Below, piece after piece: positions 28,603 to 37,210 of a stretch of DNA of 64,000 nucleotides. Location: NCBI GenBank assembly GCA_009360345.1, contig SPDP01000001.1, positions 1,488,001 through 1,552,000 on the forward strand, given 5' to 3'. The DNA is from Alcaligenaceae bacterium SAGV5. GTDB lineage: Bacteria; Pseudomonadota; Gammaproteobacteria; Burkholderiales; Burkholderiaceae_B. Made by a program: the position numbers and the translations under genes. The notes under the pieces are model-generated. The model was not told the DNA's origin and did no database searches. It worked only from the letters and a program-made list of their open reading frames with translations. The first letter of the stretch is position 1. Each line of letters opens with the position of its first letter.

Positions 28603-29316
28603 ATGCGGCTCATCCCTATTCCTGTTCTTTCCCGCGGCGGCCTTGCCGCGCTGGGTTCCGCGGCCTTGCTGGCCGCCGCGTCGGGCGAGGCCCGCGCGCA
28701 GTTGTCGGGCAGCGCGGCCCTGACCTCCGACTATGTGTGGCGAGGTTCGTCGCAAACGCGGGAACGTCCCGCCGTGCAGGCGGGCGTCCGATACGCCCAC
28801 GAGTCGGGGCTGTATGCCTCGGCGTGGGGATCCACGGTGAAATTCAAGCCTGACAACGGCGCCTACGCGGAATTCGATCTTGCCGCCGGCTGGGCGGGAA
28901 AGCTGGCGCCGGATTGGGCGCTCGATGCCTATTTCCTGCGTTATCAGTATCCCTCGACGCAAGGCCATCCGAACTGGAACGAAGCCAACGTCGCCGTGAC
29001 CTGGCGCGACCGTTACTGGCTGGCCGTGGGACATTCGAGCAACGCCATGGCCAGCCGCACGACGGGCACGTATGCGCTGCTGGGGGCGCGTCACTCCCTG
29101 GGCGAGGCGTGGCGTGTCGAAGCCACGCTGGCCCGCTATTTCCTGGACGATGCGTATGCCGACAGCTACACCCACGCTTCGGTCGGCGCGGTGTGGGCGT
29201 TCAAGCCTCCCTTCGAGTTGCGGCTGACCTTGCATGGAACCGATGCGGCGGCCCGGCGGCTGTTTCCGGGCATGGCGGGCACGCGTGGCGAGATCGCGCT
29301 GCAAGCCGCGTTCTAG
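28603..29316 (+). CDS. TorF-family putative outer-membrane porin (TIGR02001 type)
   Basis: A 237-residue predicted outer-membrane beta-barrel. The signal peptide runs to about residue 32 (SGEARA), and the mature start QLSGSAALTSDYVWRGSSQT is the hallmark of the TIGR02001 (gcw_chp) family. The rest alternates aromatic and polar residues as barrel strands, ending in a terminal phenylalanine (IALQAAF), the usual outer-membrane assembly signal. The ATG at 28603 is chosen because the signal peptide starts there; the open frame extends upstream through the tRNA terminator, which is not coding. Substrate unknown. Confidence 0.78.
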   Translation: MRLIPIPVLSRGGLAALGSAALLAAASGEARAQLSGSAALTSDYVWRGSSQTRERPAVQAGVRYAHESGLYASAWGSTVKFKPDNGAYAEFDLAAGWAGKLAPDWALDAYFLRYQYPSTQGHPNWNEANVAVTWRDRYWLAVGHSSNAMASRTTGTYALLGARHSLGEAWRVEATLARYFLDDAYADSYTHASVGAVWAFKPPFELRLTLHGTDAAARRLFPGMAGTRGEIALQAAF

Positions 29317-29372
29317 GCGGGGCGGGGGGCGATACGGTGTGCGTGGATGGGGTTTTGAAGGGATTTGAAATA

Positions 29373-29402
29373 AGGGTTACCATGATTTGATGGTTATACC
29401 CT
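29373..29402. promoter_or_regulatory. Imperfect inverted repeat upstream of the tpsB-like gene
   Basis: AGGGTTACCAT and ATGGTTATACCCT pair with a two-base bulge around GATTTG. It is A/T-rich against the background and about 75 bases before the tpsB-like start, so it may be an operator. The weak match keeps confidence low. Confidence 0.3.
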
Positions 29403-29476
29403 GCTGGGATAAAACACCAATTCCTTTCGAACCCGGCGGTGGTCACGCGTAGACCTCACGGAGTGTCTCGGAAGCA

Positions 29477-30871
29477 ATGCATATCCATCCCCGCTGTCTT
29501 GTCGCCGTACTGCCGCTGGCAGCTACTCTTTCCGCCATTCTGCTGGCCAGTCCGGCCAGCGCCCAGCAAGCGCCCGACGCGGGCCGGACCCTGCAAGAGT
29601 TGCGGCCGAGCCTGCCGCAGCCGACCGCGCCTCCTGCTTTCAAGCTCGATGTGCCGGCGGTCGAATCCGTTCCCCCCGGCGGGCCGCAGGTCGCCATTGC
29701 GTCCATTGCCATCGACGGCAATACCGCGGTTCCGTCCGAGCAACTCCAGGCGCTGGTGGCCGATGCTCTCGGGCATCGCCACGATCTCTCCGGCCTGAAG
29801 GCCCTGGCTGATCGCATCACCGACTACTACCGTCGCGCCGGCTACCCTTTTGCCCGCGCGCTCATTCCCGCCCAGACGCTCGACCGGGGCGTCCTGCGCA
29901 TCCAGGTGCTCGAAGGCCGCTACGGCCGGGTCGCGGCCTCCGGCGAGTTGGCGGACCAGGCTCAGCCCTGGCTGTCGGCCTTGAAGCCGGGGCAGGTCAT
30001 CGGCGGCCGCGAGCTCGAACGCAGCATCTACCTGTTGTCCGACCTGCCCGGCGTGGCGGTCGATCCTGTCATGGGACCTGGTTCGGCCGTGGGGGAAGGC
30101 GACCTCGACGTCGGTGTGCGCATGGCCCGGAAATGGGGCGGCCGGGCCAGCATCGACAACTACGGCAACCGCTACACCGGCGCCGGGCGTGCCGGTCTGG
30201 GCCTGTGGGGCAACAGCCTGTTCACCTTCGGCGACCGCGCCACCCTCGACGCCTTGCTCACCACTGAGACCATGTGGTTGGGCGCCCTCGGCTACGAGGC
30301 CCCGCTGGGCGCCAGCGGCTTGCGCGCGGAGGCTCGTTTTGCCCACACCCGCTACGAACTGGGCAAGGAGTTTTCCTCGCTCGACGCCTACGGGAGAGCC
30401 GACATCGCCTCGGCCGGGTTGTCGTATCCGCTGTGGCGGGCGGCCTGGGGCGGAGTGACGGCCGGGTTGCTCTATCAGCACAAGGAACTGAGGGACAACC
30501 TGGGCGCGGCTGGCAGCCACACCAAGGCCTACAGCGACAGCGTGCCGCTCAGCCTGCGCTTCGACGCGCGTGACACCTTGGCCGGAATGGGTGGACTGAC
30601 CTATGGACAACTGAGCTGGACGCCGGGCAAGCTGCATCTGGGCCCGACGCTGACGGCGGCGGACCAGGCGACGGCGCGCACCAATGGTTCTTTTCACAAG
30701 CTGAATCTGGATGTGGCCCGCTTGCAGCAATTGCCGGCGAATCTCAATCTGTACGCGCGCTTCGCGGCGCAGTGGGCGAACAAGAACCTGCATTCGTCCG
30801 AAAGCTTCGGACGGCTTCCCCCCGGGGTGGGCTTCCCTAAAGACCGCGCTCGTCCAGGGAGGACGGGCTGA
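29477..30871 (+). pseudogene. TpsB/FhaC-type outer-membrane transporter, 3'-truncated
   Basis: The first 443 or so residues are a normal two-partner-secretion transporter: a signal peptide to ASAQ (residue about 30), a POTRA_2 domain (about 70-150, IASIAIDGNTAVPSEQL ... GVLRIQVLEGRYG) and ShlB barrel strands up to FAAQWANKNLHSSESFG. Relatives continue with a LGGxNGVRAYPxGE-like L6 loop and about 100 more residues. Here the frame instead reads about 20 unrelated residues to a stop at 30871, overlapping the 3' end of the convergent CzcE-like gene. The lost part includes the conserved L6 arginine motif and the last strands, so it should be inactive. A deletion or recombination at about 30815-30840 is the simplest explanation; I found no frameshifted continuation. 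Confidence 0.75.
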
Positions 30872-31169
30872 CGTAGGCCCTGATGGTGTGGTCCAGCACG
30901 CCGGCGGGAGCCAGGTCGTTCAGGTCGAACGCGCCACGGATACCGTTGAACTTCACGGCGAAATGCTTGCCGTTGACGTCGAAGCGCACGGTTTCACCGT
31001 ACTGCACGTTGATGTAGCGCGTGCCGTCGTTCAACACGATGGCGCGTCCGGCGCTCTCGACGGTGACCGGCGAACCCAGCAGGTCCGGCCGCGTCGACGC
31101 GGCATGGGCCGAAACGCTCGCCAGGCCGATCAGGGCCGCGGCGAGGCAGGAAGAAACCTGGGCTTTCAT
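30837..31169 (-). CDS. CzcE-like periplasmic protein
   Basis: A 110-residue secreted protein with a signal peptide ending ASVSAHA (about residue 23). The mature part (DLLGSPVTVESAGRAIVL, GTRYINVQYGETVRFDVNGK, FNGIRGAFDLNDLAPAGVLDH) matches the CzcE family of periplasmic heavy-metal-binding proteins. The C-terminus (SPSSLDERGL) looks slightly longer than usual and is where the truncated tpsB-like gene runs in from the other strand. It lies downstream of the DUF4148 gene with a strong hairpin between them. Confidence 0.7.
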   Translation of the reverse strand: MKAQVSSCLAAALIGLASVSAHAASTRPDLLGSPVTVESAGRAIVLNDGTRYINVQYGETVRFDVNGKHFAVKFNGIRGAFDLNDLAPAGVLDHTIRAYVSPSSLDERGL

Positions 31170-31200
31170 GACGGGAACTCCAGAATCTGGTCAGGCGCTG

Positions 31201-31237
31201 GCGGGCCGGCCGGGAGATGCGGTCCCGGCCGGCCCGC
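31201..31237. terminator. 15-bp perfect hairpin between the CzcE-like and DUF4148 genes
   Basis: Perfect arms GCGGGCCGGCCGGGA (31201-31215) and TCCCGGCCGGCCCGC (31223-31237) with a 7-base loop, just past the DUF4148 stop. No T-tract follows on either strand. It could stabilise or attenuate the DUF4148 transcript rather than end it outright. Confidence 0.55.
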
Positions 31238-31245
31238 GGCATCGC

Positions 31246-31566
31246 TTACAGGTTGTTCGGGTATTCGCCCGGGCCACCCACGCGGCGGGCCAGTTCGGCG
31301 CGCTTGAGTTCCTCGACCACCTGGGCCCGGCTGACCGGCGCGGCCTTCTGGGCCGTTTCATACGGGAAGCCTTCCTGGTCGTAGACGATGCCGCCGTTGG
31401 CCTTGGCCTCGGCCAGCTCGGCCAGCACTTGCGCGCGGGTCAGCTCATGCGTAGTCGAAATCGCGGGAGGAGGAAAATCATTGCCGTAGTTGTTGCCTTG
31501 GTCGGCATGGGCGGCGGCGCCGATGAACGAAGCGGCAATCAGGGCGGTGTATGCAAAGGTCTTCAT
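31246..31566 (-). CDS. DUF4148 family secreted protein
   Basis: A 106-residue protein with a signal peptide (MKTFAYTALIAASFIGAAAHA) and two copies of the DUF4148 helix motif: LTRAQVLAELAEAKANG and VSRAQVVEELKRAELA. Small DUF4148 proteins are abundant in Burkholderia, Bordetella and Achromobacter; their function is unknown. A good ribosome site (GGAG) precedes the ATG. It is divergent from the LysR-type gene across 141 bases. Confidence 0.85.
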   Translation of the reverse strand: MKTFAYTALIAASFIGAAAHADQGNNYGNDFPPPAISTTHELTRAQVLAELAEAKANGGIVYDQEGFPYETAQKAAPVSRAQVVEELKRAELARRVGGPGEYPNNL

Positions 31567-31665
31567 GATGAACTCCGTTTTTTCATTGATCTTTCAGTCA
31601 GGCTCAAGGGTATGTACTCATTGCTTGATTGACCGTGTAGGAATAGTGCGCCCTTTGAAGGCATA

Positions 31666-31677
31666 ATTGAAATCAAT
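31666..31677. promoter_or_regulatory. Palindrome ATTGA-AA-TCAAT in the DUF4148/LysR divergent region
   Basis: A perfect 12-bp A/T-rich palindrome lies 31 bases before the LysR-type start and about 100 bases before the DUF4148 start. It may be part of a LysR-type operator for autoregulation or control of the divergent gene. Confidence 0.3.
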
Positions 31678-31707
31678 AAGTCGAATTGTTGGCATAAGGA
31701 TTTGATT

Positions 31708-32649
31708 ATGGCTGGCCGTGTAGACCTGAATCTGCTCCTCACGCTGGAGACCCTGCTCAACGAGTTGAACGTCACCAAGGCGGCGGTCAAGCTCAACAGC
31801 AGCCAGCCGGCCGTGTCCGCCCAACTGGTGCGGCTGCGGCGCATGTTCGACGACCCCTTGCTGATCCCCGGCGCCCGGGGCATGACGCCCACCCCGCGGG
31901 CGCTGGAACTCGCCCCGCGGCTATCGGAACTCCTGGACGGTTTCCGGGCAATCGTCCAGCCAGACCACTTCGATCCCAAGACGGCGCAGGGCAGCATCCT
32001 GATCGGCACCAACGACGCGACGCAGTGCCGGCTGGCCAGATGGTTCGGCAATCTCGCCAACATGGCGCCGGGCGTGCGGATCGGTTTCGTCAACGCCAAT
32101 CGCTCGACGGTGCCGGACGTCGAACAGCACATGGCTTCGGGCCAGGTGGACCTGGTCATTGCGCGCCGCTCGGCCTTTCCCGACCGGCTGCACGTGCGTC
32201 CGCTGCACGACGAGACATTCGTCTGCGCCATGCGCTGGGACCATCCCTACCGGAAGAAGCAACTGACGCTCAAGGATTTCGTCGCCATGCGGCACGTCAT
32301 CGTGCTGCCCCTGGGCGGAGAATTCGACGACGTCACCGACGAGATCCTGGAAGGCATGGGCCTGTCGCGGCAGACCGTCGTATCGGTGCCGAGTTTTCTC
32401 GTGGCCGAGCGGGTGCTGCGCGGCACCGACTTCGTCTCGGTATTCCCGACGTCGCTGGCGCGCGGCATGATGTCCACGCTCAAGAGCTATGCGCTGCCCT
32501 ATACCCTGCCGAAGTTCGAGTTCGCGATGGCCTGGCACGTGCGCACGCACCTGAGCCCACTGCACCGCTGGGTGCGGGACCAGATCGCGGAAGCATTGAT
32601 GGACGGGCGCGAGGAAGACGGCGATCCGATGAGCCAGGTCGCCTGGTAG
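31708..32649 (+). CDS. LysR-type transcription regulator (NodD/SyrM-like group)
   Basis: A 313-residue LysR regulator. The winged helix is at residues 4-60 (VDLNLLLTLETLLNELNVTKAAVKLNSSQPAVSAQLVRLRRMF) and the effector-binding domain follows. Starting with DLNLLLTL and ending with a long C-terminal segment places it in the NodD/PcpR-like group, which often senses aromatic compounds. The ATG at 31708 has an AAGGA ribosome site 7 bases upstream; a TTG six bases earlier is also in frame. The gene converges on the FAD monooxygenase gene and diverges from DUF4148, so its target is uncertain. Confidence 0.88.
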   Translation: MAGRVDLNLLLTLETLLNELNVTKAAVKLNSSQPAVSAQLVRLRRMFDDPLLIPGARGMTPTPRALELAPRLSELLDGFRAIVQPDHFDPKTAQGSILIGTNDATQCRLARWFGNLANMAPGVRIGFVNANRSTVPDVEQHMASGQVDLVIARRSAFPDRLHVRPLHDETFVCAMRWDHPYRKKQLTLKDFVAMRHVIVLPLGGEFDDVTDEILEGMGLSRQTVVSVPSFLVAERVLRGTDFVSVFPTSLARGMMSTLKSYALPYTLPKFEFAMAWHVRTHLSPLHRWVRDQIAEALMDGREEDGDPMSQVAW

Positions 32650-32677
32650 GCGTCCCCGCGCCGGCGGCGATGGGCGC

Positions 32678-34273
32678 CTACCGCTGCGCCGGGTAGCGGC
32701 CCAGCAACGCCCGCAGTCGCGCCGCGTCATCCCTGCCGGACGACAGGAACGCGAGTACGTAGCGGTCGGGCCTGACCAGCACGGCCCGCGCGCCGGCCTC
32801 GGCCATCACCCGCGCCAGGACGCCCTCGCAGTCCCGCACGGCCAGACGCGCCGGCTCCGCGGGCCAGGGGAAGTCGTCCTCGGCGGCAACCAGTTCGATC
32901 CGGCGGACATCCAGCGCGGACATCCAGGCCTCGACTTCCGGGCCCAGCGTCTCGCCAGCCCTGCTCAGGCAGGCGAAGCCGGGGCCGAGCGCCTCGTCCA
33001 GCCGCCGCCGCTGCCCGCCGGGCCACTCCACGAGGGGCTGCGGCAGCAGTTGCCCCGCCTTGATCGCGGTATCGGGCGCCTGGCAGGGCACGAAGAAACC
33101 CTCCCCGAAGCGCGGCTTGGGCTTGAACTTGAGCTGCAGCACGTAGTCCCGCGCCGGCGGATACAGGCTGCACAGCTTGAGCGCCCACTGTGCGGCCATG
33201 GCTTCGAACCGGGACTTCGGTTGCATGTAGCGGCCGATGCGCATCGCCATCTCGATCAGCGCCCAGGCGTGCGGCTTGCGCTCCATCTCGTAGGTATCGA
33301 GCAGCGCGGGGCCGCACCGCCCCCGCACCACGGCATCAAGCTTCCAGGCCAGATTGGTGGCATCGCGCACGCCGCTGTTCATGCCCTGGCCCGCGAACGG
33401 CGGCGTCAGGTGGGCGGCGTCGCCGGCCAGCAGCACCCGGCCCTCGCGCCAGCGTTCGGCCAGCCGGGCATGGAAGGTGTAGACCACCTTGCGGGCGATG
33501 GGCAGGCCCTCGTCCAAGGGCTCGCGCTCGCGGATCCAGCCGCGCAGACGGGCCTCGTCCAGCACGTAGTCGGCGGTCTCCCCTTCCCTGAGCATGAATT
33601 CGTAGCGCACCGTGCCCTGCGGACCGGGCAAGCGGATGGCAGGCCGGTCCGGGTCGCAGTAGGTCCGGGTATGACGAAACGGCGTCTTGCGGTCGAGCAG
33701 ATCCACGATCAGCCATTTCTCGGCGAAGGTATTGCCCGACAACGGGATGCCCAATTGCTCGCGCGTCCCGCTGCGGCCGCCATCGCACGCGACCAGCCAG
33801 TCGCAGCTCAGCGTGACCGCCGCGCCGTCGTGGTCGACCTCCAGCACCACCCTGTCCGCGTCCTGCTCGAAACGCCGCAGCTCGTGGCGGAATCTCGTCT
33901 CGACGTGCGGAAAGCGCCGCAGGCCGTCGCACAGCTGCGCGGCCAGCACGGCCTGCCGGAAGGCGTTGCGCTTGGGGTAGCCGTACTCGGTCGATCGCGG
34001 CTCGATGCGCGCGAACTCGCGCCCCGACCAGGAAAAGTAATGGACCCCGTAACCCTGGACGATCGAAGGCAGGATCTCGTCGATGAGTCCGGCCGACTGG
34101 GCGGTCCGCAGGCTCTCGTCATCGATCGACACGGCGCGGGGTTCGTCCACCGTCGATGCATTGCGCTCCAGCAGCAGCGTGCGGACGCCGTAGACCCCGA
34201 GCAGGTTCGCGAGGGTCAAGCCGGTCGGGCCGGCACCGAGGACGATGACCGGATAGTGGGAAGTTGCATGCAT
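32678..34273 (-). CDS. FAD-dependent aromatic hydroxylase (MhpA-like)
   Basis: A 531-residue class A flavoprotein monooxygenase that uses NAD(P)H and O2 to hydroxylate an aromatic ring. The three family fingerprints are present: GAGPTGLTLANLLG near residue 13, the CDGGRSGTREQLG segment near 165, and GRVLLAGDAAHLTPPFAGQG near 280. A thioredoxin-like C-terminal domain follows, as in 3-(3-hydroxyphenyl)propionate hydroxylase. It starts 5 bases after the IclR stop and is last in a VOC dioxygenase - IclR - hydroxylase set, consistent with making the catechol cleaved by the dioxygenase. A paralogue lies at 60852. The substrate is not identifiable. Confidence 0.88.
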   Translation of the reverse strand: MHATSHYPVIVLGAGPTGLTLANLLGVYGVRTLLLERNASTVDEPRAVSIDDESLRTAQSAGLIDEILPSIVQGYGVHYFSWSGREFARIEPRSTEYGYPKRNAFRQAVLAAQLCDGLRRFPHVETRFRHELRRFEQDADRVVLEVDHDGAAVTLSCDWLVACDGGRSGTREQLGIPLSGNTFAEKWLIVDLLDRKTPFRHTRTYCDPDRPAIRLPGPQGTVRYEFMLREGETADYVLDEARLRGWIREREPLDEGLPIARKVVYTFHARLAERWREGRVLLAGDAAHLTPPFAGQGMNSGVRDATNLAWKLDAVVRGRCGPALLDTYEMERKPHAWALIEMAMRIGRYMQPKSRFEAMAAQWALKLCSLYPPARDYVLQLKFKPKPRFGEGFFVPCQAPDTAIKAGQLLPQPLVEWPGGQRRRLDEALGPGFACLSRAGETLGPEVEAWMSALDVRRIELVAAEDDFPWPAEPARLAVRDCEGVLARVMAEAGARAVLVRPDRYVLAFLSSGRDDAARLRALLGRYPAQR

Positions 34274-34278
34274 GATTG

Positions 34279-35040
34279 CTATCTTTTGCTGCGCGCCCGC
34301 AGGCGTTCGTTTTCGAGAGTCGATTCGATGGAGGATGCGACCGAGAAGACCTTGGACAGGACGGCCTTGCCGCGCCCGGCTGGCAGCCGGACCAGCGGGA
34401 CGACGACACTGAGGCTGCCCAGCACCCGCTGTCCATCCAGCAGGGCGACGGCCAGGCCCGCCATCCCCGCGTCGACCTCGCTGTGCGTCACGCAGGCCTT
34501 CGCCTCGCGCAGCGGTTCGAGTTCGGCCAGGAAACCTTGCAGGCCGGCGGGGAACCCGGCCGCGACGATGGTGGCGCGATCACGGTGCCACAGCCGCTCC
34601 AGTTCGGCGCGCGGCAGATGCGCCAGGATCACCTTGGAGGTCGCGCCCCGGTACAAGGGCATCGCGCGGCCGCGTTCATAGCTGACCGGCGTGACCGGAT
34701 CGGAAGGCATCTCCTGGTGGATGCACAGGACCTTGTCGCCATGCACGCGGCACAGCAGCACGGTGCCGCCCGTCTCGGCGGCCAGCTTGCGCAGCAGCGT
34801 GCCGGACGCCTGCAGCAGCGGATCGGCCAGGCGGATCTGGCGGTCCAGCTCGACGATCAGGGGGCCCAGCGCATAGCCCCGGTCCGCCACGCGTTCAAGC
34901 AGGCCGGCTTCCTCGAGCGACTTCAGGTCACGGTAGATGCTGGCCCGCGATACGCCCAGTTCGTCCATGAGCTGGGCCGGCTTGCGCACCGGGCGGCTGA
35001 GGTCGAAGGACTGGAGTATGCGCAGCAGACGGTCGGACAC
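34279..35040 (-). CDS. IclR-family transcription regulator
   Basis: A 253-residue IclR protein. The winged helix is DRLLRILQSFDLSRPVRKPAQLMDELGVSRASIYRDLKSLEEAGLL (about 3-50), and the effector domain has LAAETGGTVLLCRVHGDKV and a conserved C-terminal region. The start is GTG at 35040; no in-frame ATG lies just upstream. It sits between the dioxygenase gene (7 bases before) and the hydroxylase gene (5 bases after) on the same strand. It therefore most likely controls this three-gene operon in response to an aromatic compound. Confidence 0.88.
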   Translation of the reverse strand: MSDRLLRILQSFDLSRPVRKPAQLMDELGVSRASIYRDLKSLEEAGLLERVADRGYALGPLIVELDRQIRLADPLLQASGTLLRKLAAETGGTVLLCRVHGDKVLCIHQEMPSDPVTPVSYERGRAMPLYRGATSKVILAHLPRAELERLWHRDRATIVAAGFPAGLQGFLAELEPLREAKACVTHSEVDAGMAGLAVALLDGQRVLGSLSVVVPLVRLPAGRGKAVLSKVFSVASSIESTLENERLRARSKR

Positions 35041-35047
35041 GATGGCC

Positions 35048-35881
35048 TCAATCGCGCATGATGGCCTTGCCCCAGAGGTTGAGGGTGCGCTCCTCGTGCA
35101 CCCACACCCCCGCCGGGCGCTCCGGCGGGCAAACCTCGATCTCGGCCGAGATCTCGGCCAGGTTGCCGTCCGGGTCGCGCACCATGAAGAACACGTCGTT
35201 GCCGGGGCCGTGGCGGCCGATGCCCCAGACGATGGTCTCGCGGATGGAGGCCATGTGGTCGCCCCAGGCCTTCATGTCGTCCCACGACGTGGTCTCGAAG
35301 GACTGGTGGTCGAAGCAGCGCACCGGGGCGCGGAACAGCGCCAGCGCGTGATGCAGGCTTTCGGTGCGCAGGAAGCAGGCGCGCAGCACGCCCTCGTCGT
35401 CCTGGACGCGGTCCGACAGCGTGAAGCCGAGCACGCCTTCGTAGAAAGCCAGCATGGGCGCGGGATCCAGGGTGCGCAACGCGAAGTGCTGCAAGTGGGC
35501 TTCGGGCAGCGCATCGCCGGACCGCACGCCCCCGGGCGTGCCAGGGCGCAGCGCGAAGACGATCAGGTTGCCGTCGGGGTCGCGCACCGCCAGCGCGTCG
35601 TCGCAGGCCACCGGCAGCGGCGGCACCTCGGCCGCCGCGTGCGCGCCGGCACGCACCTTGAAGGCCTGCCAGCGGCCGGCATCCTCGAAACCGAACAACG
35701 CGTGCTCAAGCCGGTTGGCCGGGCCTTCCGACAGCACCAGCGTGCGTCCCGGCGCCGCGCACACCCAGCGGCCGTCTTCCACGCTCGCGGCCAGGCCGTG
35801 CGTGCGGGCATAGAAATCCGCCAGCCGCCGCGGCTGCGGCGAGGTCAGATGCAGATGATGCAGCGATGCGCCCAATTCCAT
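35048..35881 (-). CDS. VOC-family extradiol ring-cleavage dioxygenase
   Basis: A 277-residue type I extradiol dioxygenase with two vicinal-oxygen-chelate modules. The first starts LHHLHLTSPQPRRLADFYAR; the second, catalytic, starts HLQHFALRTLDPAPMLAFYE and ends GNLAEISAEIEV, giving the H, H and E iron ligands. VRDPDGNLAEIS fits 2,3-dihydroxybiphenyl/catechol dioxygenases. ATG at 35881 is used; another at 35908 is possible. It precedes an IclR regulator and a FAD hydroxylase, so hydroxylation then meta-cleavage is the likely order. Iron dependence and substrate are inferred. Confidence 0.8.
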   Translation of the reverse strand: MELGASLHHLHLTSPQPRRLADFYARTHGLAASVEDGRWVCAAPGRTLVLSEGPANRLEHALFGFEDAGRWQAFKVRAGAHAAAEVPPLPVACDDALAVRDPDGNLIVFALRPGTPGGVRSGDALPEAHLQHFALRTLDPAPMLAFYEGVLGFTLSDRVQDDEGVLRACFLRTESLHHALALFRAPVRCFDHQSFETTSWDDMKAWGDHMASIRETIVWGIGRHGPGNDVFFMVRDPDGNLAEISAEIEVCPPERPAGVWVHEERTLNLWGKAIMRD

Positions 35882-35957
35882 TGTTTCGTTCCACCCATGG
35901 CGTTTCATTTCTGTTGGGCGAACTATCCCGCGCCGAGTATCCGGCGTCAACGGAATT

Positions 35958-35972
35958 TCTCACATACTGAGA
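35958..35972. promoter_or_regulatory. Inverted repeat TCTCA-N5-TGAGA upstream of the VOC dioxygenase
   Basis: Perfect 5-bp arms in a locally A/T-rich stretch, 77 bases before the dioxygenase start. Size and place suit an IclR-type operator for the gene set downstream on the minus strand. Confidence 0.35.
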
Positions 35973-36099
35973 CGATAACCTCATGGGTTCGCAGCAACCA
36001 TCGAAGCACCGGTGCAACAAACCCAGACCACGGCACCGGACCCAGGAGGCGGTGGATCCGGCTCCGCCGGTCCACCCGCATCGCCCCCTTGGGGGCGCG

Positions 36100-36131
36100 C
36101 GCGAACTGGGTATGGGGCCCCTCAGTTCGCG
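36100..36131 (-). terminator. Hairpin at the end of the Bug receptor gene
   Basis: CGCGAACTG (36100-36108) pairs with CAGTTCGCG (36123-36131), and the pairing takes in the stop codon of the receptor gene. A second GCCCCC-TT-GGGGGC palindrome lies just beyond. No T-tract is seen. The rest of the stretch 35973-36099 shows nothing I can name. Confidence 0.4.
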
Positions 36132-37093
36132 GCGATGCCCCGGGCTTCAATCACCCGCGCCCAGCGCGCCAGGTCCGTGCGCACCAGCGCGGTCAGTTCC
36201 GCGGGAGAGCTGACCGCGCTGGTCATGCCCTGGGCCGCCAGGCTTTGCTGCATGTCGGGCTCCGCCAGCGCCGCCTGCATCTGGCGATGCAGCCTGTCGA
36301 CAATGGCCGCGGGCGTGCCCGCCGGCGCGAACAGCCCATACCAGAGGTCCACGTCGAAAGGCTTGCCCACCGACTCGGCCACCGTCGCCACGTTGGGCAG
36401 GGCCGCCTGGCGCACGGGGCTCGACACCGCCAGGGCGTGCATCTTGCCGGCCTCGATCTGCGCCAGCGCGGACTGGATGGGCACGAAGCCCACTTCCACC
36501 TGCCCGCCGGCGATGGCCGTCACGGCTTCGCCCGCGCCCTTGTGGGGAATGTGCACGATGTTCATGCCCGTCGCCTCCTTGAGCAGTTCCATCGCCAGGT
36601 GCTGCGGCGTGCCGACGCCGGAGGACGCGTAGTTGTACTGGCCGGGCGCCTTCGCGGCGGCCGCGACGAACTCGGCGAGGTTGCGCGCGGGTACCTTGCT
36701 GGAAGCCACCAGCACCATCGCTCCCTTGAACAGCAGTCCCACGGAAGCGAAATCCTTGACCGGATCATAGGGCAGGTTCTTGTACAGGCTGGGGTTCATG
36801 GCCAGCGTGTTGGCGACCACCAGCAGGGTGTACCCGTCCGGCGCCGACCGCGCGACGAACTCGCTGCCGATGTTGCCGCCCGCGCCGACCTTGTTCTGCA
36901 CGATGAACGGCGCCTTCATGCCCACGCGCAGCTTTTCGGCCAGCGCCCGCGTGGCGGTGTCGATACCCGTCCCCGCGCTATAGGGCATGACCAGGGTCAC
37001 CGCTCTTGCCGGATAGTCGGGCCCCTGTGCCTGCGCCGGACAGGCCAGCACGGCCGCGATTCCCATCCCGAGGACTGCCACAAGCTTTTTCAT
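36122..37093 (-). CDS. Bug-family (TctC-like) periplasmic solute-binding protein
   Basis: A 323-residue tripartite-tricarboxylate-transporter receptor. The signal peptide ends AQAQ near residue 23, and the mature start PDYPARAVTLVMPYSAGTG with later KVGAGGNIGSEFVARSAPDG and YNYASSGVGTPQHLAMELL is characteristic. Such proteins bind carboxylic or aromatic acids. No TctA/TctB membrane genes are nearby, which is common for the expanded Bug set in Bordetella-like bacteria. It follows the Rieske oxygenase gene by 117 bases, so its ligand may be the substrate of that pathway. Confidence 0.88.
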   Translation of the reverse strand: MKKLVAVLGMGIAAVLACPAQAQGPDYPARAVTLVMPYSAGTGIDTATRALAEKLRVGMKAPFIVQNKVGAGGNIGSEFVARSAPDGYTLLVVANTLAMNPSLYKNLPYDPVKDFASVGLLFKGAMVLVASSKVPARNLAEFVAAAAKAPGQYNYASSGVGTPQHLAMELLKEATGMNIVHIPHKGAGEAVTAIAGGQVEVGFVPIQSALAQIEAGKMHALAVSSPVRQAALPNVATVAESVGKPFDVDLWYGLFAPAGTPAAIVDRLHRQMQAALAEPDMQQSLAAQGMTSAVSSPAELTALVRTDLARWARVIEARGIAAN

Positions 37094-37210
37094 GCTCCAC
37101 CTCTGCTAGACGCCATGCGGCCGCCCTGCGGGCAGCCGGGTGAACTGCGGGAAACACGGCCGGCGGTCCGCCCGGACCGCCGCCGCCAGACGGTACTGCC
37201 CATGCCCTGC

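Noticed and set aside
29443..29468. GTGTCT before the tpsB-like gene as a third copy of the shared ECF block
   Set aside because: Only GTGTCT matches; the following bases (CGGAAG) differ and GCGGGTT is absent at the right distance.
30800..30871. A simple frameshift that would restore the full tpsB-like gene
   Set aside because: None of the three frames after 30815 resembles the expected LGGxNGVRAY region; the DNA instead belongs to the end of the convergent CzcE-like gene.
35048..35881. The VOC protein as a glyoxalase or fosfomycin-resistance protein
   Set aside because: Two VOC modules, length 277 and linkage to an aromatic hydroxylase and IclR regulator fit an extradiol dioxygenase better.
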